A stretch of 64,000 bases of DNA, from NCBI GenBank assembly GCA_030248215.1, contig JASANG010004096.1, forward strand, positions 62,001 through 126,000, read 5' to 3'. The first letter of the stretch is position 1. Every line of letters starts with the position of its first letter. The notes below the pieces were generated by a model that was given only the letters and a program-made list of their open reading frames with translations, searched no databases and had not been told where the DNA came from. Positions 26,228 through 38,539 of the stretch are shown piece by piece. Position numbers and translations under genes: made by a program. The stretch is from Enoplolaimus lenunculus (taxonomy: Eukaryota; Nematoda; Enoplea; Enoplida; Thoracostomopsidae).

Positions 26228-26431
26228 TGCCCGTAGCTAGCTCCCTTTGCTAGTGTCGGCTGGAACATTTTTTAAGGGCTTACAAGGGTTTGCGATGATT
26301 TTGCAGTCAAGTTTGAAACTTTTCTAGGGGGTGAAAATTTTTCGAAGCGGGGCTGTGTTGTAACCATTCATCATAGTCGACATGATAGGGAATGATGAAA
26401 AAATGAAATCGCCAGGGGCTGCGCTGAATAC
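26228..26431 (+). repeat. CCCGTAGCCAG repeat, diverged
   Basis: CCCGTAGCTAGCTCCCTTTG start and GGCTTACAAGGGTTTG interior. Confidence 0.45.
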
Positions 26432-26556
26432 TTTTTGAGTAATACAAAAAGTTCCATGTACCAAAACCGATTGATAAACCTGAAATATACCTTAAGTATA
26501 CACTAGCTTTAAGCTTAAAACCGTGTTTTACTTTCGCTATAAATACAATTTAGTAC

Positions 26557-26736
26557 CATTGGCGGATCTCATGTGACTACAGCTAGGCTTAAACCTCCCA
26601 ACAAGGACTGGGCCCGAAATTTTGTACTTAACGTTTAGCACTGAAATTATTTTTGGCTTAAAGCCGGCTTTACTCGCGAGTTGTTCATTTATTGTGCGCC
26701 CCCCCTTTTGGTTAAAAATTTTTGGATCCGCCACTG
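26557..26736. mobile_element. hAT-like MITE (CAGTGGCGGATCC family)
   Basis: CATTGGCGGATCTCATG and TTGGATCCGCCACTG ends. No clear target duplication remains. Confidence 0.55.
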
Positions 26737-27104
26737 CTCTGTAATTACTAAATAGTCACTGAAATATTAGTATCATCATGATTCACAATAGCACCCACTA
26801 AACACTCTCAAACGCACAAAACATCAGCACCGCAGTGCAATTTAAACTGCACTGCAATATTTAGAAATTGTTCGTAAATTTGTGCAAATTTTATTTGTCA
26901 AAATCGGTCATTCTTTGTCCCCGTAAACACTCCATGCATACAGTGGCAGTTTTCGAATTATTGAAACGAGAGAAACAACTTTGAAATCGGCACAAAATAG
27001 TGACAAGGATATATTTCAATTACAGTTTAGTTATTACCATGATTAACGATCCAGAATGGGAAGTGGATAAGGATTTTTTTTCGCTCCACCGTGCTTTATC
27101 TATG

Positions 27105-27510
27105 CAAACATGAATTTTTCTACCCTCGGGTATACCAGCGCAAAAAAATCTACCCACGACCCACGTTTTACCCGAGCCTGAAATTTAACCAGTATTTTAA
27201 AGATTGCTGGTGATTCGCGCTTTAATGAAATTTTGCAATATAGCTTCAATGAATTTTACAAATGAACGAAACAGCAAAGTTTCAAACGCAACTAAATAAA
27301 GCACGGGCAGCACATGACCAGAACACAGACAATAACGTATGTTTTCCACTTTAAAACTTAAAAATTTGCCGCGTTTAAAACCTGCGAATTTTTTACACGC
27401 GTTATAAAAATCTTTACCCTATGGTATACCCGCGCCTGAAATTCCTTACCCGACCCGCATTTACTCCTGGGTAAGCGCCGGTTCCCGCGGGTATGTCCCA
27501 CACTATAACG
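27105..27510 (-). repeat. GGGTAAA-ended repeat, copy 2
   Basis: Reverse of 17,985-18,425: shares CAACTAAATAAAGCACGG and ends CCGCGGGTATGTCCC. Confidence 0.5.
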
Positions 27511-27745
27511 ATCTATCATGTTGGCTGTCTCAGGTTGGGTCCAAGAACGAGAAATAAGAGAACTGACCCCCCACGCACATTTTCGCGTCCTTTGATGATT
27601 ATTGTTTCAATTGAATAAACGAACTTTACGTTAGGAAAATTTGTGTTGGTCGTCTATAAGTTTCCTAGTACCCTTACAATTTGCAATCACGGGAACCAAT
27701 ATTGTGCCCATATTAAATACTTGACTGTCAATTCGTAGCATGGTT

Positions 27746-28016
27746 TTAACCCCTTCTCACATTGAGTTGCCTGCAGGCAACTCAGCGCAGTGTATACATG
27801 TTATATAGTCTATATCGCACCGTGTTTAGCAATTGCAACACGTATATACAGTACTAAATCACCACTAGACGTGAGAGCCCTCTCAGGCTCGAGCGTCAAG
27901 CTCCTATAGCTAAGTGGTGATGGTATTCGCCTCCCACTCCAGTCACTGGAGTTCGAATCCTAGCATAAAAGAAGGTCTCAGGGGAAATAGAAAATATTCA
28001 TGTGAGAAAGGGTTAA
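27746..28016 (+). mobile_element. piggyBac-type MITE with tRNA-like segment, copy 3
   Basis: TTAA-flanked; the A/B-box segment is intact (TAGCTAAGTGGTGATGG, GAGTTCGAATCC). Confidence 0.75.
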
Positions 28017-28177
28017 AGTTGAGACGCTATATTCTTTAGGAATGATTAATGTTCCTATACTTTGAAAATCAGTTGAATTTTTGGGCCATTAAAACTAATC
28101 AACGCTGAAGGTAAAACCTCTCTTAGTACACTTAATTTAAGTTACCGTACAAACAAAATTAAATGTTTTCTGCCGAT

Positions 28178-28309
28178 AAACTTTAGACGGATTTTTTTGC
28201 TTAGGCTTAGGCTTAGGAATAGGGTCATCCTTACGCTTAGGCTAAGGCTTAGGCTTAGGCTTAGGAATATACTAATACTACTGTTGCGGCCCTGTTCTAT
28301 ACATGAGCC
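28178..28309 (-). mobile_element. GGCCMATG MITE, left-truncated
   Basis: TTAGGC arms and right end CCTGTTCTATACATGAGCC only. Confidence 0.55.
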
Positions 28310-28825
28310 CAGATTTCTACTGTGAGATCCGACCCTCGATTTGAAATTTTTGTTATATCAGGGATCGAAAGACGCCTACGTTCGCTGAACCTATTTTAAA
28401 TCCGTACTTGATATAATTGTTTAAATAAGACAGACAACAATATGGTTAAGAAAATTTGAAAATTTTTCATTTGCAAACAGGTAAATAAATATCCCGATTT
28501 AGGTTGTAAAACAACGCAGTGTTTAGAATTATAGCTTCCGCAACTGAAACCGTTTACTGCCAAATTTAACGCTTTCCGACATTCTATGATTCGCCGAATG
28601 ACCAGGTACAATAAAAATTATTAAAACAGGACCTCATTGCTACTCTGTAAATACAAACCGTTAGCTATCCGGTTGGCTTATCGACTCAATAAAATTATAT
28701 TGTAAAAATTCTTCGAACCGGTGTTAAGTTTAAATGGTTTCAGGCATAAACAACAAATATCGACAGAAATTTTTCGGACTTTAAAGCAATAAACATCGCT
28801 GAAGATTAAGCTGTTTGGCAGATGT
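28310..28825. other. No gene seen
   Basis: AT-rich. Confidence 0.4.
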
Positions 28826-29032
28826 GGCCAATGTAAAGAACAGGGGCGGAACAGTATTATAGCATATTCCTAAGCCTAAGGCAAAGGCTAAGGCTAAGGG
28901 TAAGAATGAGCATATTCCTAAGCCTAAGCCAAAACCTAAGCCTAGCCAAGCAAAAAAAAATAGTCTAAAGCTTAAGCTTACTCTTTTCCAGTCTCACAGA
29001 AAAACGTTCCACCCCTGATCTTTACATGGGCC
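28826..29032 (+). mobile_element. GGCCMATGTAAAG MITE with 8-bp duplication
   Basis: Flanked by GCAGATGT and GCAGATTT (7 of 8). Complete ends GGCCAATGTAAAGAACAGGG and CCTGATCTTTACATGGGCC. Confidence 0.7.
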
Positions 29033-30892
29033 GCAGATTTATGCTACCTTTTCAATGACATGATTGCAACTGTGCGGATTATGTGACTTATATGTTTCAA
29101 CCGTTTGTTACCTGAACATTTATATACGTTTCAGACGGCAAAGCGGTAAGACAAATATATACTTACGTTCGTGTCAGGCGTTGGATTAACCCGAAGTCGA
29201 ATTTTGCATTGAGATTTAGTACTAAAATTGCGTTTGGTACCAAGTTCATTTTCGCTTGCGAGTCATTATATATCAAATCTACAACCCAATGCAGAAATTT
29301 TAGATTTGCCGCTGGGAGTGTGTGCACTGCGAGTTGGGTTTTTTTAACACACGTATAGATGCTATATTTGGGTGGCGCCAAAATGTAGTTTGCCCCCCAG
29401 CGAATCTGAACCCACCACGCCGCCAATTCGAACTGATATATAACTAACAAAAATGTTTCGTACAATTGTCCACGAACACAGTTCGAGAACAGGAACCATA
29501 AACAAAAAAATTGGCGAATATTTTGACTTGACGGTAAGACCAAATAATATCTAAATATATCGGATTGAGACACACCATAGACAAACACAACAGCGGGATT
29601 AGGTACAATAGAAAGCGTTTTCTTTGCTCGACGGTTTATGATGAAACTGCAATGAGAAATGCTTTGAAAATTTCAACTTATTTTATACAACCTAACACAT
29701 ATCAAAAGTTATATGAATGCAAATTAGATATTGTAGACTGAGAGTATAATACCTTCTTTATCATCAGACCAAGTGCAATGCCTACAGCGTTCATGGACTT
29801 ACGCTTGGACCATTTGATAGAACGGAACTCATGCTCATCAGGGCTCCCAATATTTGTTATGCACGATTCCCTATACAGCGGCCGTTGAAGCAGAAAAAAT
29901 CTTGCATTTCCACCATTTTTCAGCTCAACTCAGTTTAAATCAAAACCAAAATTGGACACAGTGTGCGTTGCCTTCTTAAGCGTCGTTCAGTTTGGCAACC
30001 GTGCGTTGTAACTCTGAGAGTTAAATTTCCAATTTAACATCGAGCATCAATTCCCACAGGATTGCGTTAATGAGGATGTATGCATTACTAAAATTGTTGT
30101 CCAGTATAATTGCAACGCTGGGCTTACAAGTTCTTGAAACCAATCAATTTATACTTAAAAGTCAATAAGGTTGCAATTCGATTTGCGGTCATACGGGACC
30201 GGTCCAATTGCGATGTATCGATATATGCTTGAAAATAGCGATGAGCTCGGTAGCTAGTCTATAACTTGAATTTTCATTATAATTTGAGAATCTGAACGAA
30301 TTTGTGATTAAGGTCGCATAGTTTGCAGTTCAGTCGCGTTTTAAACTTCGAAAAGTGTTCAGTATTTTCAACTTAATAGTTCTTGACAATCGGAGCAATT
30401 CGAGCTAAAATCGGCAACGATAAAACTTATACAATTTCAATGCAGGAGCGTCGGAAGAAGATTATATTTAGGTGAGCGCCGAATAATTTTGGGAGGCACT
30501 ACAATTGTAATTCAAGATTGGTTACTTTTAGACCAAGTCTATTTGGGGGGATCCGCCCAATTTGGGGAAGGGGGGCTCGGCCTTCCAATGCCCCCGGTGT
30601 GGACGCCTTTGTTTAAATGAAATGTTTTGGAAGGAGCTTGAATATGGGCATTTATTTATGAAACTGTCTAAAAATCAGGCTGAAATTAAGATATTTCATG
30701 AGATAAATTTACTAATTAAACTTTTGGGAACGGGCGTCCAGTGATATAGTAAATCCCTTGGCGGATAATAACCTTTGCCCTCTGATTGTAAGAAACCATT
30801 GGCTATTGTTTAAAGCAATCATAAATGTTAAATACGTGTATGACAGAAACAGAATTTTCAAAATAGTGTAAAAATTTGCCAAGTTCGCGGCA
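29033..30892. other. No gene seen
   Basis: The 141-codon minus frame at 29,163-29,588 overlaps sequence (TACTAAAATTGCGTTTGG) with diverged copies near 3,830 and 39,580, so I treat it as repeat-derived. A G-rich GGGGGGATCCGCCC block lies at about 30,545. Confidence 0.4.
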
Positions 30893-31015
30893 GGCCCGTA
30901 GCCAGTTCACCTTGCTAAAAATGGCTAAAAAAATATTTCAGGATAGGCATACAAGGGTTTTCAATAACTTACAAGCAAGGTTGAAAATTTTCTAGGGGGG
31001 GCAAAATTTTTCGAG
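30893..31015 (+). repeat. CCCGTAGCCAG repeat
   Basis: GGCCCGTAGCCAGTTCACC then GGCATACAAGGGTTTTC; abuts a MITE fragment. Confidence 0.5.
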
Positions 31016-31019
31016 GGGC

Positions 31020-31141
31020 GTTTAGATTAATTTTTTGCTTGGTTTTAGGCTTAGGCTTACGCTTAGGCATAGGAATACTTAGGGTTACGCTTAGGAATAT
31101 GCTTATAAAATACTGTTCCGCCTCTGTTCTTTACATTGGCC
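31020..31141 (-). mobile_element. GGCCMATGTAAAG MITE, left-truncated
   Basis: TTAGGC arms and right end CTGTTCTTTACATTGGCC. Confidence 0.55.
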
Positions 31142-31307
31142 CTTAAGCTTTACAGGCCTAAATTGTGTATAATTGCAGGCCGCGGACGAGTCAACTGTCT
31201 CATTTACAAAATCAGCACCAGAAGCTTAACAATAGTATACGGACTTCGCTTCGCACACTATTCATTAATTGTGTAAATTAAAATGCTTAATGAAAAACTT
31301 CGACTCA

Positions 31308-31420
31308 GTCCCGTAGCCAGCTCACCTTGCTAAGGGGGGATTAAAAACTTTTCAGGACGGGCATACAAGGGTTTTTGTGACTACAAGCAAGGTTGAAAAT
31401 TTCCTATAGGGCCAAAATTT
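31308..31420 (+). repeat. CCCGTAGCCAG repeat
   Basis: CCCGTAGCCAGCTCACC, then GGGCATACAAGGGTTTTTG. Confidence 0.5.
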
Positions 31421-31439
31421 TTAACTACTATCACATACA

Positions 31440-31640
31440 GAGCCGAAGCAACCACCACCATTCTCACCATTTGGGGGAGACCCACACCTAAAGCTGGCTC
31501 CACCCTAACCGGTTGAAACAAAAACTACTTAAGTTTTAAAATGCGTTTGGCTTCTCGCTCGCTTCACTCTCGAGTTTGGGGCCCCCACTCTGGAGTTGGG
31601 AGGAACCCGCACCCCTTTTTTCTCCGGTACTGGCCACATA
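31440..31640 (+). repeat. CCGGTTGAAACAAAAAC repeat
   Basis: CACCCTAACCGGTTGAAACA, then GCTTCTCGCTCGCTTC; same order as 50,268-50,475. Confidence 0.5.
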
Positions 31641-32233
31641 AATTACGAATACTATATAGAAATATATTAAACCTATTAACCATGCATGAAATCAGATTTT
31701 TTCTATTGGTCATAAAAGCCTTATCGGATATTTTCTAATTTAGCATCGAAAACATATAATTATATAAGAAATATTCGGTTATTTTTATTCGTCCGGAGCC
31801 TGTCTATTATTTTATATCTCAGTACAATAGTGATTGTTTAAAGGTAACAAAAACTCGTGTAGCGTTAAATTACGTAACGTTAGTTGGTATGCTTTTGGCC
31901 TACTATTAGGTTTTAGCTTTCAAACTAAAACGTGCTCATGCAGAATAATTGCCCTCTGCACCAATTACGCTATTAAACAAGCGTTAGCTCGAATTAATTT
32001 GAGTTAGCGTATAATACAGCTTTATTCGTAATTGGTTGTTTACCTTTGGGATTAAGCTTGTTATTTTGAAACCATTCTGGCTACGTTCAGTTATGGTTTA
32101 TTGCATAAGCTGTAAGCAGTTAAAAGTAAGCGTTATTGAGTTCAAGCCAACGTTAGTAATGGCTTACTGGTAATTTTACAAGTAACCGCCGCAACAGCAT
32201 GCAGGACCAGAAGCGGACAAAAATTGATGCTCA
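31641..32233. other. No gene seen
   Basis: AT-rich. Confidence 0.4.
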
Positions 32234-32393
32234 TTTCAACGGATAGTTGCAATACCGGATATATATCAGTAAGGATGGGTGGCACAGGGCTGGTTCAAAA
32301 TAAATAACAGTCCGTAACCGAATAACAAGGGGGGTACCCTTTGGAGAGGCCAAATAAATATCAGTCCTCCCTCTTATTCGGGTCACTACAGTA
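32234..32393. mobile_element. TA-flanked MITE, truncated
   Basis: Contains GGATATATATCAGTAAGGA and ends TTATTCGGGTCACTACAG. Confidence 0.6.
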
Positions 32394-32478
32394 TAGTTAT
32401 AGAGACACCAACTGCCTTCGGGTTTTTTAAATCGTGGTGGGCACGATAGAAAAACTAGAATATTTTTCAGTATTTACG

Positions 32479-32652
32479 AGCCCGTAGCCAGTTCACTTGG
32501 CTATAGGGTGGGCTGAAATTTTGTCTCCAAGGGCATACAAGGGTTTTCATTGAGTTACAAGGAAGGCTGAAAATTTTCTAGAAGGAATAGAAATATTTCC
32601 AAGGAAGTTGAGCTCCATCTACTGCGCCCCTTGGCCACGGGACCGCGAATAC
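32479..32652 (+). repeat. CCCGTAGCCAG repeat with both ends
   Basis: AGCCCGTAGCCAGTTCAC start; inverted GCCCCTTGGCCACGGGAC end. Confidence 0.5.
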
Positions 32653-33156
32653 TTTGTATACTAAACTGCTAATGCAAAAACGGTTGGTTGAACGTTGTTT
32701 ACCTAGTCAAGATTTGTCGTGTATGTCTGTTTGTAAGCTTTTACGAAATTCAAATAGTCTAAAACCCATGTTATTTGCATCAGCTTAGTGTTTGATTTAT
32801 TAATAACGAACAGTAAAAGCAGTGAACGCTGTAAATGTCTGAATTAAAGTCAACCCATAATACGCAAAAATTCAGCTGTTCAAACAACAGCATAAAATGC
32901 CTCTTGTAAAACAAGTTTAGCAGTGTAAACTGTTTTTAGCTTAATCGATTGATATAATTTCCGCAGTGTAGGGAATTTTAAATTTAGACATCATTGTAAA
33001 AATCTGGACTAAAATTGTAAATAAACCAGATTTGTGTTTTGGCTTTTAGGTTGCAGTGGAACTATCTCATTAAAACATAAACAAACTCATCAAAAATTGA
33101 TATAAAATTTGAAACCAGTTCCTAGTTCAAAGAAAACAATTCTGTACTTCTTATTT

Positions 33157-33999
33157 CTGGTGCCTACATAGAAAATAAATTGTCTTAACATTTCAAGACT
33201 CCTAGTTTATTAAATTTTCAAGGAATCATTGTCTTCTATTTCAGAAATTAATAATAGTCTTGAACAGCTCAAAAATTTGTGTCCGAACGAAATGGTTCAA
33301 ACATAAATGTCTTATACTCAAGAAATTACTATTTACAATTTATAACAAATTTCTTTCTTTCAAGAAGTAGTTGTCTTATATTCAAGAGTTTATTTTCTGA
33401 TTTTTACGTATGTAAAAAAGTTGCTCCGTTTACATTCTTAAGAAAGTATATATAAATTATCGAATTTCAAAGATATTTTAGGTTGAGTTCAGGCTCCCTT
33501 CCTTGGCCGTATCTTAGGTTGTAAAATTAGGGAATTTGGTTGAGCTTAACATCCAATTCTGAAGGCGACTTCTCTTTCTGAGATATATTTGTCTCAAAAA
33601 TCAGTAAAACAAATCTTTTCTTATTTGTCTAATATTTCAGACATATTTGTGTTGTATTTCAGAAATATTTATCTTAATCGTTTATAAAACACACTCTTGA
33701 GATTAAGACATTTAAGTGTTAAAATTTTAAACAAAGATTTCTGAAAATTTTCAGAAACTAATGTGTTGCATTCACGACATATATATGTCAGGAGTCTAGA
33801 CTAAAGGCATAATTGTCCTGAATATCAGAAAATGTTTTTTGTGCGTAGTACCAAGAGTGGATGATCACTCTTTATAACAAGAGGCAACAAAAAAAAACAC
33901 CCCCTTTCCCCCGAAAACCAAAATATAAACCAAAAGCCCCCCCCCCCCCCCCCACACACCCCCCTTGAACATCAGAAAATGTTTTTTGTGCGTAGTACT
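33157..33999. repeat. AAGACAA/TTGTCTT-rich repeat with poly-C interruption
   Basis: Starts TGGTGCCTACATAGAAAA and ends GTGCGTAGTACC; many TTCAAGA / TCTTGAA motifs, also seen at 46,550-46,800 and 48,730-48,970. The terminal block is present twice (33,822-33,852 and 33,968-33,998) around a MITE fragment and a run of C. Confidence 0.45.
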
Positions 34000-34398
34000 A
34001 ATCGGGCCACGGGACTGTTGATGACCAATATATTTCCTAGTATCACGTTTCTGAGTTTTGCAACATGCAACTGCGCACATGCAGTCATATCTGTTAAAGC
34101 TTTAAACCATTTACGCTGATCTCTCGGCAACTCTTCAACTTAAGTTTAACTATTGCTACCGCCTAGACAGCTGCGTACGGTCTCATCAAACAGCATCTAC
34201 GTTCAGTGAGGTAACATACTTTAACTTTGAATAGTTTGTCAAAAACAATTTATTCTCCATCATGTTATAATATTAATTAGTCACTACTTGAATTGTTCAA
34301 TAATAAACAACGATAATGCATGTTTTGTTTGATGAATAGTCTATATTTATCTTGAATGAGATCAAGCATCTGAAAGAATTGGGTTTTCATTCAAAAAT
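34000..34398. other. No gene seen
   Basis: AT-rich. Confidence 0.4.
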
Positions 34399-34597
34399 GG
34401 ACCAATTGTAAAGAACAGGGGCGAAATAGCATTATAAGCATATTCCTAAGCCTAAGCTTAAGCCTAAACCTAAGCGTAAGAATGAGCATTATCCTAAGCC
34501 GAATCCTAAATCAAGCGTAAAAATTAGTCTAAAGCTTAAGCTTACTCTATTGTTGTCCCACAGAAGAACTCTCGGCCACTGATCTTTAATACCTGGG
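34399..34597 (+). mobile_element. GGCCMATGTAAAG MITE
   Basis: GGACCAATTGTAAAGAACAG start; right end degraded; CCTAAGC arms. Confidence 0.6.
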
Positions 34598-35460
34598 CGC
34601 TAAAACGTATGCAGGATCATAGACAACTACACATGTTTGGGGGTAAACAATTTAATAACAGGGCATAAAATATGTTTAGGAAAGGCCAAAATTTCTTTTA
34701 TGCGGTGGTGAGCCCATTTGCTACAAGTCTAAGCAATAGCATGATGCAGTTAAAAGTATAACAACGGATTAATATTCAAAACCGCAAATTTTTAAAGCAG
34801 ATTCGCCAAAAGATTTCATAGCCTACTTTAAACACAGATCGCAGTCATTGTCGAGGTACGGTTCAGAGCGCACAACATTCAATAATCTTGACTTTGTAAA
34901 TTCTCACTTTTTGTCCATAACTGTTTTGGTAAGTATAACAATAAAGTTACAGATAGTCCAATTCTGTAAGCTTATAAAGTGTGAGTGTTAACAAGTGCCT
35001 TCTTTGCTATAGTATACACTTTGTGAAAACGTACGAAACCCCAATATTTTAGGAAAGTTGCACATGTGTACAACTACGGTTTTACTAGTTCCACTTTTAA
35101 GACGACTACTGCTCATGTAAAATAAAGTTTCTGAATTTTGTGATATCGGCTATGAATGAACAAAGCGTATAATCAAATCAGCTAAGCTGATAGCTAGAAT
35201 AAACCTACTATATCTCCGATGGTTAGCTCAGTTGGACCCGGAAGGACGATGACCGAATGACCAATATTTTCAGTATAGCGAAGCAGCGACGCGAAAGTAA
35301 ATCACTGATTTGAAATTGACAAAGTATAAAATTAAACTTAAAATTCAATCGCCGTAACGGCTAACAGTAACTTTGAAATTTAAAAGTTTTGACTCCCAAT
35401 GTAGGCAACAAATCAGTCAGAAGTTGGTAAAATTGCATTAGACTTTGACCTAGAGATTTC
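34598..35460. other. No gene seen
   Basis: Includes a tRNA-like 5' half (GATGGTTAGCTCAGTTGG) at 35,219 without a 3' half. Confidence 0.4.
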
Positions 35461-35652
35461 GGCCAATGTAAAAAAACACGGGCGGAGAAGAATTATGAAC
35501 ATATTTCTAAACCTAAACCTAAGCGTATATAAGAATGAGCAAATTCCTAAGCCTAAGCCTAAGCGAAGCAAAACAATAGTCTAAAGCTGAAGCTTTATTA
35601 CTCTATTGCAGTTCCACAGAAAAACGTTTCGCCCCTGATCTTTACATGGGCT
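35461..35652 (+). mobile_element. GGCCMATGTAAAG MITE with 8-bp duplication
   Basis: Flanks GAGATTTC and CAGATTTC. Confidence 0.65.
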
Positions 35653-36115
35653 CAGATTTCTAACAATTCCATTTTCTACAAAACTAAGCAGATTTCTACG
35701 TTAAAATAGGTTATTATGCCCTTTTTACTAACAAATTATTCATACGAAAAGTGAAAATTGCAAATTGTTGTTAAGCAGCATACAACTGTTATCGAAAACC
35801 GCTAACTTTAGTTTATAAACATTACACTTTTAAATACAACAGCTGATGAATATTTTTGCGCTAAAACTGTTGAACCGGAAACATTAAATCGAACAGACAC
35901 TTGCCAGCCTGGCATAAAAATGTTTGGCAAAGGTCAACCCTTTCGCGCCAAACAGACTACAATGGTATGTGCGCCATTGTGACCTCGAATAAAAGCAAAA
36001 ACTGTCAAAAAGAACAAATCAGATGTTGGCTTTCGTTGTCATATCCGTTGACCCGTTAAATTTTCGGATCGGTGGGTGAACTTTGTCTTGCATAAAGTAA
36101 ATTTTACTGCTGCAG

Positions 36116-36267
36116 TTGATATTGCACCGGTACGTGCACAAAAGTTGCAATTATTTCAAGTGTACGATGTATTTAATAGTTACAATGTGCCAGATAGTTT
36201 GACGGCAACGATTTTGAGTGACTTGAGTTCTCGGGACAGAAAAAACAAACAAAAATATAGATATTAA
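36116..36267 (+). CDS. Candidate terminal exon, function unknown
   Basis: TACTGCTGCAG is followed by a phase-1 frame (VDIAPVRAQKLQLFQVYDVF, then SLTATILSDLSSRDRKNKQK) to TAA. Its composition looks coding and it lies between repeats rather than inside one. No homologue is recognised, and no upstream exon can be assigned. Confidence 0.22.
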
Positions 36268-36360
36268 TGTTGTAAAATGAGTACAATAATGATTGCAATC
36301 AAAGGTAAAGGAAGTGCTGATTATAATTTGAGTTAGAAATTATAACCGCATTGAACATTT

Positions 36361-36541
36361 GGCCAATGTAAAGAACAGGAGCGGAACAGTATTGTAAGCA
36401 TATTCCTAAGCCTACGCCTAAGCGTAAGAATGAGCATATTGTTAAACCTAAGCCTAAGCCAAGCAAAAAATAGTCTAAAGCTTAAGCTTACTCTATTGTA
36501 GTCTCACAAAAAACGTTCCGCCCCTGATCTTCACATGGGCT
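36361..36541 (+). mobile_element. GGCCMATGTAAAG MITE
   Basis: GGCCAATGTAAAGAACAGGA to TGATCTTCACATGGGCT; flanks GAACATTT and GAGAATTT (6 of 8). Confidence 0.65.
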
Positions 36542-36847
36542 GAGAATTTTAGTGAAAGTGAATAAAGCACGACCCGGTTGCTCCAAAAAACCGATGGCCC
36601 ATACACGAGGTCATCAGATGTGTAAAGGTGGAAGCAGCCTCGCGAAATAAGAGCATTAGAAGCCAAAATACAATTTGAATAATGTGTATTAGCTAAGACC
36701 TCACTATATTTTAGCTCTTGTGCAAAATTTTTTCATCGCTAAAGCGACATCTATCCGGCCAGGCTGCTATGTCCAAGTGTAACGGAATAAGGATATAACT
36801 TCATTACGTATCCTTTCTCAGCAGTTTCTTAAATCACTCGTCATGGC

Positions 36848-36945
36848 CAGTGGCGCATCCAGGATCTCAAAATGGGGGGGGGGCAAAATTTCACAGGTAA
36901 TAAACTTATTTTTGACCCACACACAAATTACGAACTATTGCCATA
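36848..36945. mobile_element. hAT-like MITE end fragment
   Basis: CAGTGGCGCATCCAGG followed by the same interior as the right half of 3,451-3,626 (ATTTTGAGATCC and GTAATAAACTTATTTTTG-type), reversed. Confidence 0.5.
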
Positions 36946-37476
36946 AAATTGACTTCCTTACGTTCGTTCAATTATTTAAAGACTCGGATTCGGAAGCCAA
37001 TTCAGTTTTGAAAAGCAAAATCCAGTCAGCTTCAGCAATATCCGTTTCTGTTTTGAATGAGTTGGAACTGCCTGCTATTGTCGGAAAATGTTTTAGCATT
37101 AGCGGTTATGGATTTCAATTTATTTCGTAGAACAGCAATTGACACTCTATATAATTTTTGTCGATGGCTTTTATATCGAGTCCGAGCTGAAACGAACGAA
37201 ACGTTTGTTATAGAACAACCATATGAGATGTCTTCTCGTCTATAAATTGAGTGAATTGACAGCGATGTATCTAGACATTTGTGACGGGCGGGCAGCCAAA
37301 TGTTATGAAACACAATTGTTACTGTATGCAATATATGTCAGGTTCCAAAGGGTGAAAAATTATAAGGTAGCGACCTTACAATTATATCACAATGTTTTCT
37401 GACGGGCAGGCGTACGCCCCCTCTCTAAATCGGCTAGTGTTTATAGAACAGTTTAAAACTTATCATACGGAAAAGT

Positions 37477-37660
37477 AGTCCATGTATAGCACAGGGCCGG
37501 AACAGTAATATGAGCATATTCCTAAGCCTAAGCCTAAGCGTATGAATGAGCCTATTCCTAAGCCTAAGTCTAACCCTAAGCAAAAAAATAGTCTAAAGCT
37601 TAAACTGACTCTATTATAGCCCCTCCGGAAAACAATCCAGCCCTGTTCTTTACATGGGCC
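37477..37660 (+). mobile_element. GGCCMATG MITE, CAGGGCCGG subfamily, exact 8-bp duplication
   Basis: GGAAAAGT on both sides is exact (37,469-37,476 and 37,661-37,668). Confidence 0.75.
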
Positions 37661-37989
37661 GGAAAAGTTAACTGGTGTAAATCGTCTGACGAACTTTCAA
37701 ATGGTAATCAACTATATGTTTCGGGCCCACGTCTGAACTAACTTATATACAAGTCAACTATAAAATAATAAATTAAATGTTTCTCCTGTTTTTGAAACCA
37801 TTCACTTTAAAAGTTATAAATAATCTAAAAAAACCCGGTTTATACTTGATATTCGACTAACGTTTGTGATTCTGATAATAGTTGTAATATACATATACAT
37901 ATATATTATATACATGAATTGTACAATTCAACATCAAAAACCTAAAACAAAAGTAAATTGCGCTGTGGTGGTTAAAAGCGACATGTGTT

Positions 37990-38335
37990 TGGGTTGCGCT
38001 ATACTTTTGTTGACGTTTGGCGTAGTCCGTCACCCGTCCGGCGCTGTCCGTCAACCGTGCGGTGCCCGTCGGGCGCCGTTCGTCGCGCCGTCCGTCACTA
38101 TACGGTATTCTACGTGTGTAATTTGCGTAAAAATAACACACGGTGACGCATGGCGCCGTACGGGTTACGCATGGTGACTGACGGCACCGGACGTTGACGA
38201 ACGACACCGGACGTTGGGGTGACGGACGGTACCGGATGTTGTGGTGACGGACGGTACCGGACGTTGGAATGACGGACGGCGCGGTCGGGGATAGATAGAC
38301 CCGAACGACGAGTATAGCGCCACCTTAATAAGGAT
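37990..38335. mobile_element. GC-rich foldback element with CCGTCCGTCA arms
   Basis: Ends GGGTTGCGCTATACT and AGTATAGCGCCACC are inverted. Both arms are built of short units (GACGGACGGTACCGGACGTTG-type on the right). It is the most GC-rich stretch of the window. Confidence 0.55.
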
Positions 38336-38454
38336 ATATTTTGAACGGTTTTACTGAAAATTACCAGTTTCTAGAAAGCTTCGGAGAAAAAAAATTACTC
38401 AGGTTGCAAAGGAACTTTATATTGTATCTATAAGTTAAGCTGTACTATGTAGTG

Positions 38455-38515
38455 CCCTTCACTAAAATTTTGTTGCGGATGCGATGGGGCTCGACCCCAC
38501 GACGTACGGATTAAG
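38455..38515 (-). mobile_element. SINE fragment
   Basis: GTTGCGGATGCGATGGGGCT to CGACGTACGGATTA, matching 600-655, cut off by the next element. Confidence 0.5.
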
Positions 38516-38539
38516 TCTTAAGTGAAATTTAAACTATTA

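Noticed and set aside
29163-29588. 141-codon minus-strand open frame
   Set aside because: Part of it matches diverged sequence near 3,830 and 39,580, so it is repeat-derived; no domain.
35215-35260. tRNA gene (GATGGTTAGCTCAGTTGG)
   Set aside because: Only a 5' half is present; no matching T arm or acceptor stem follows.
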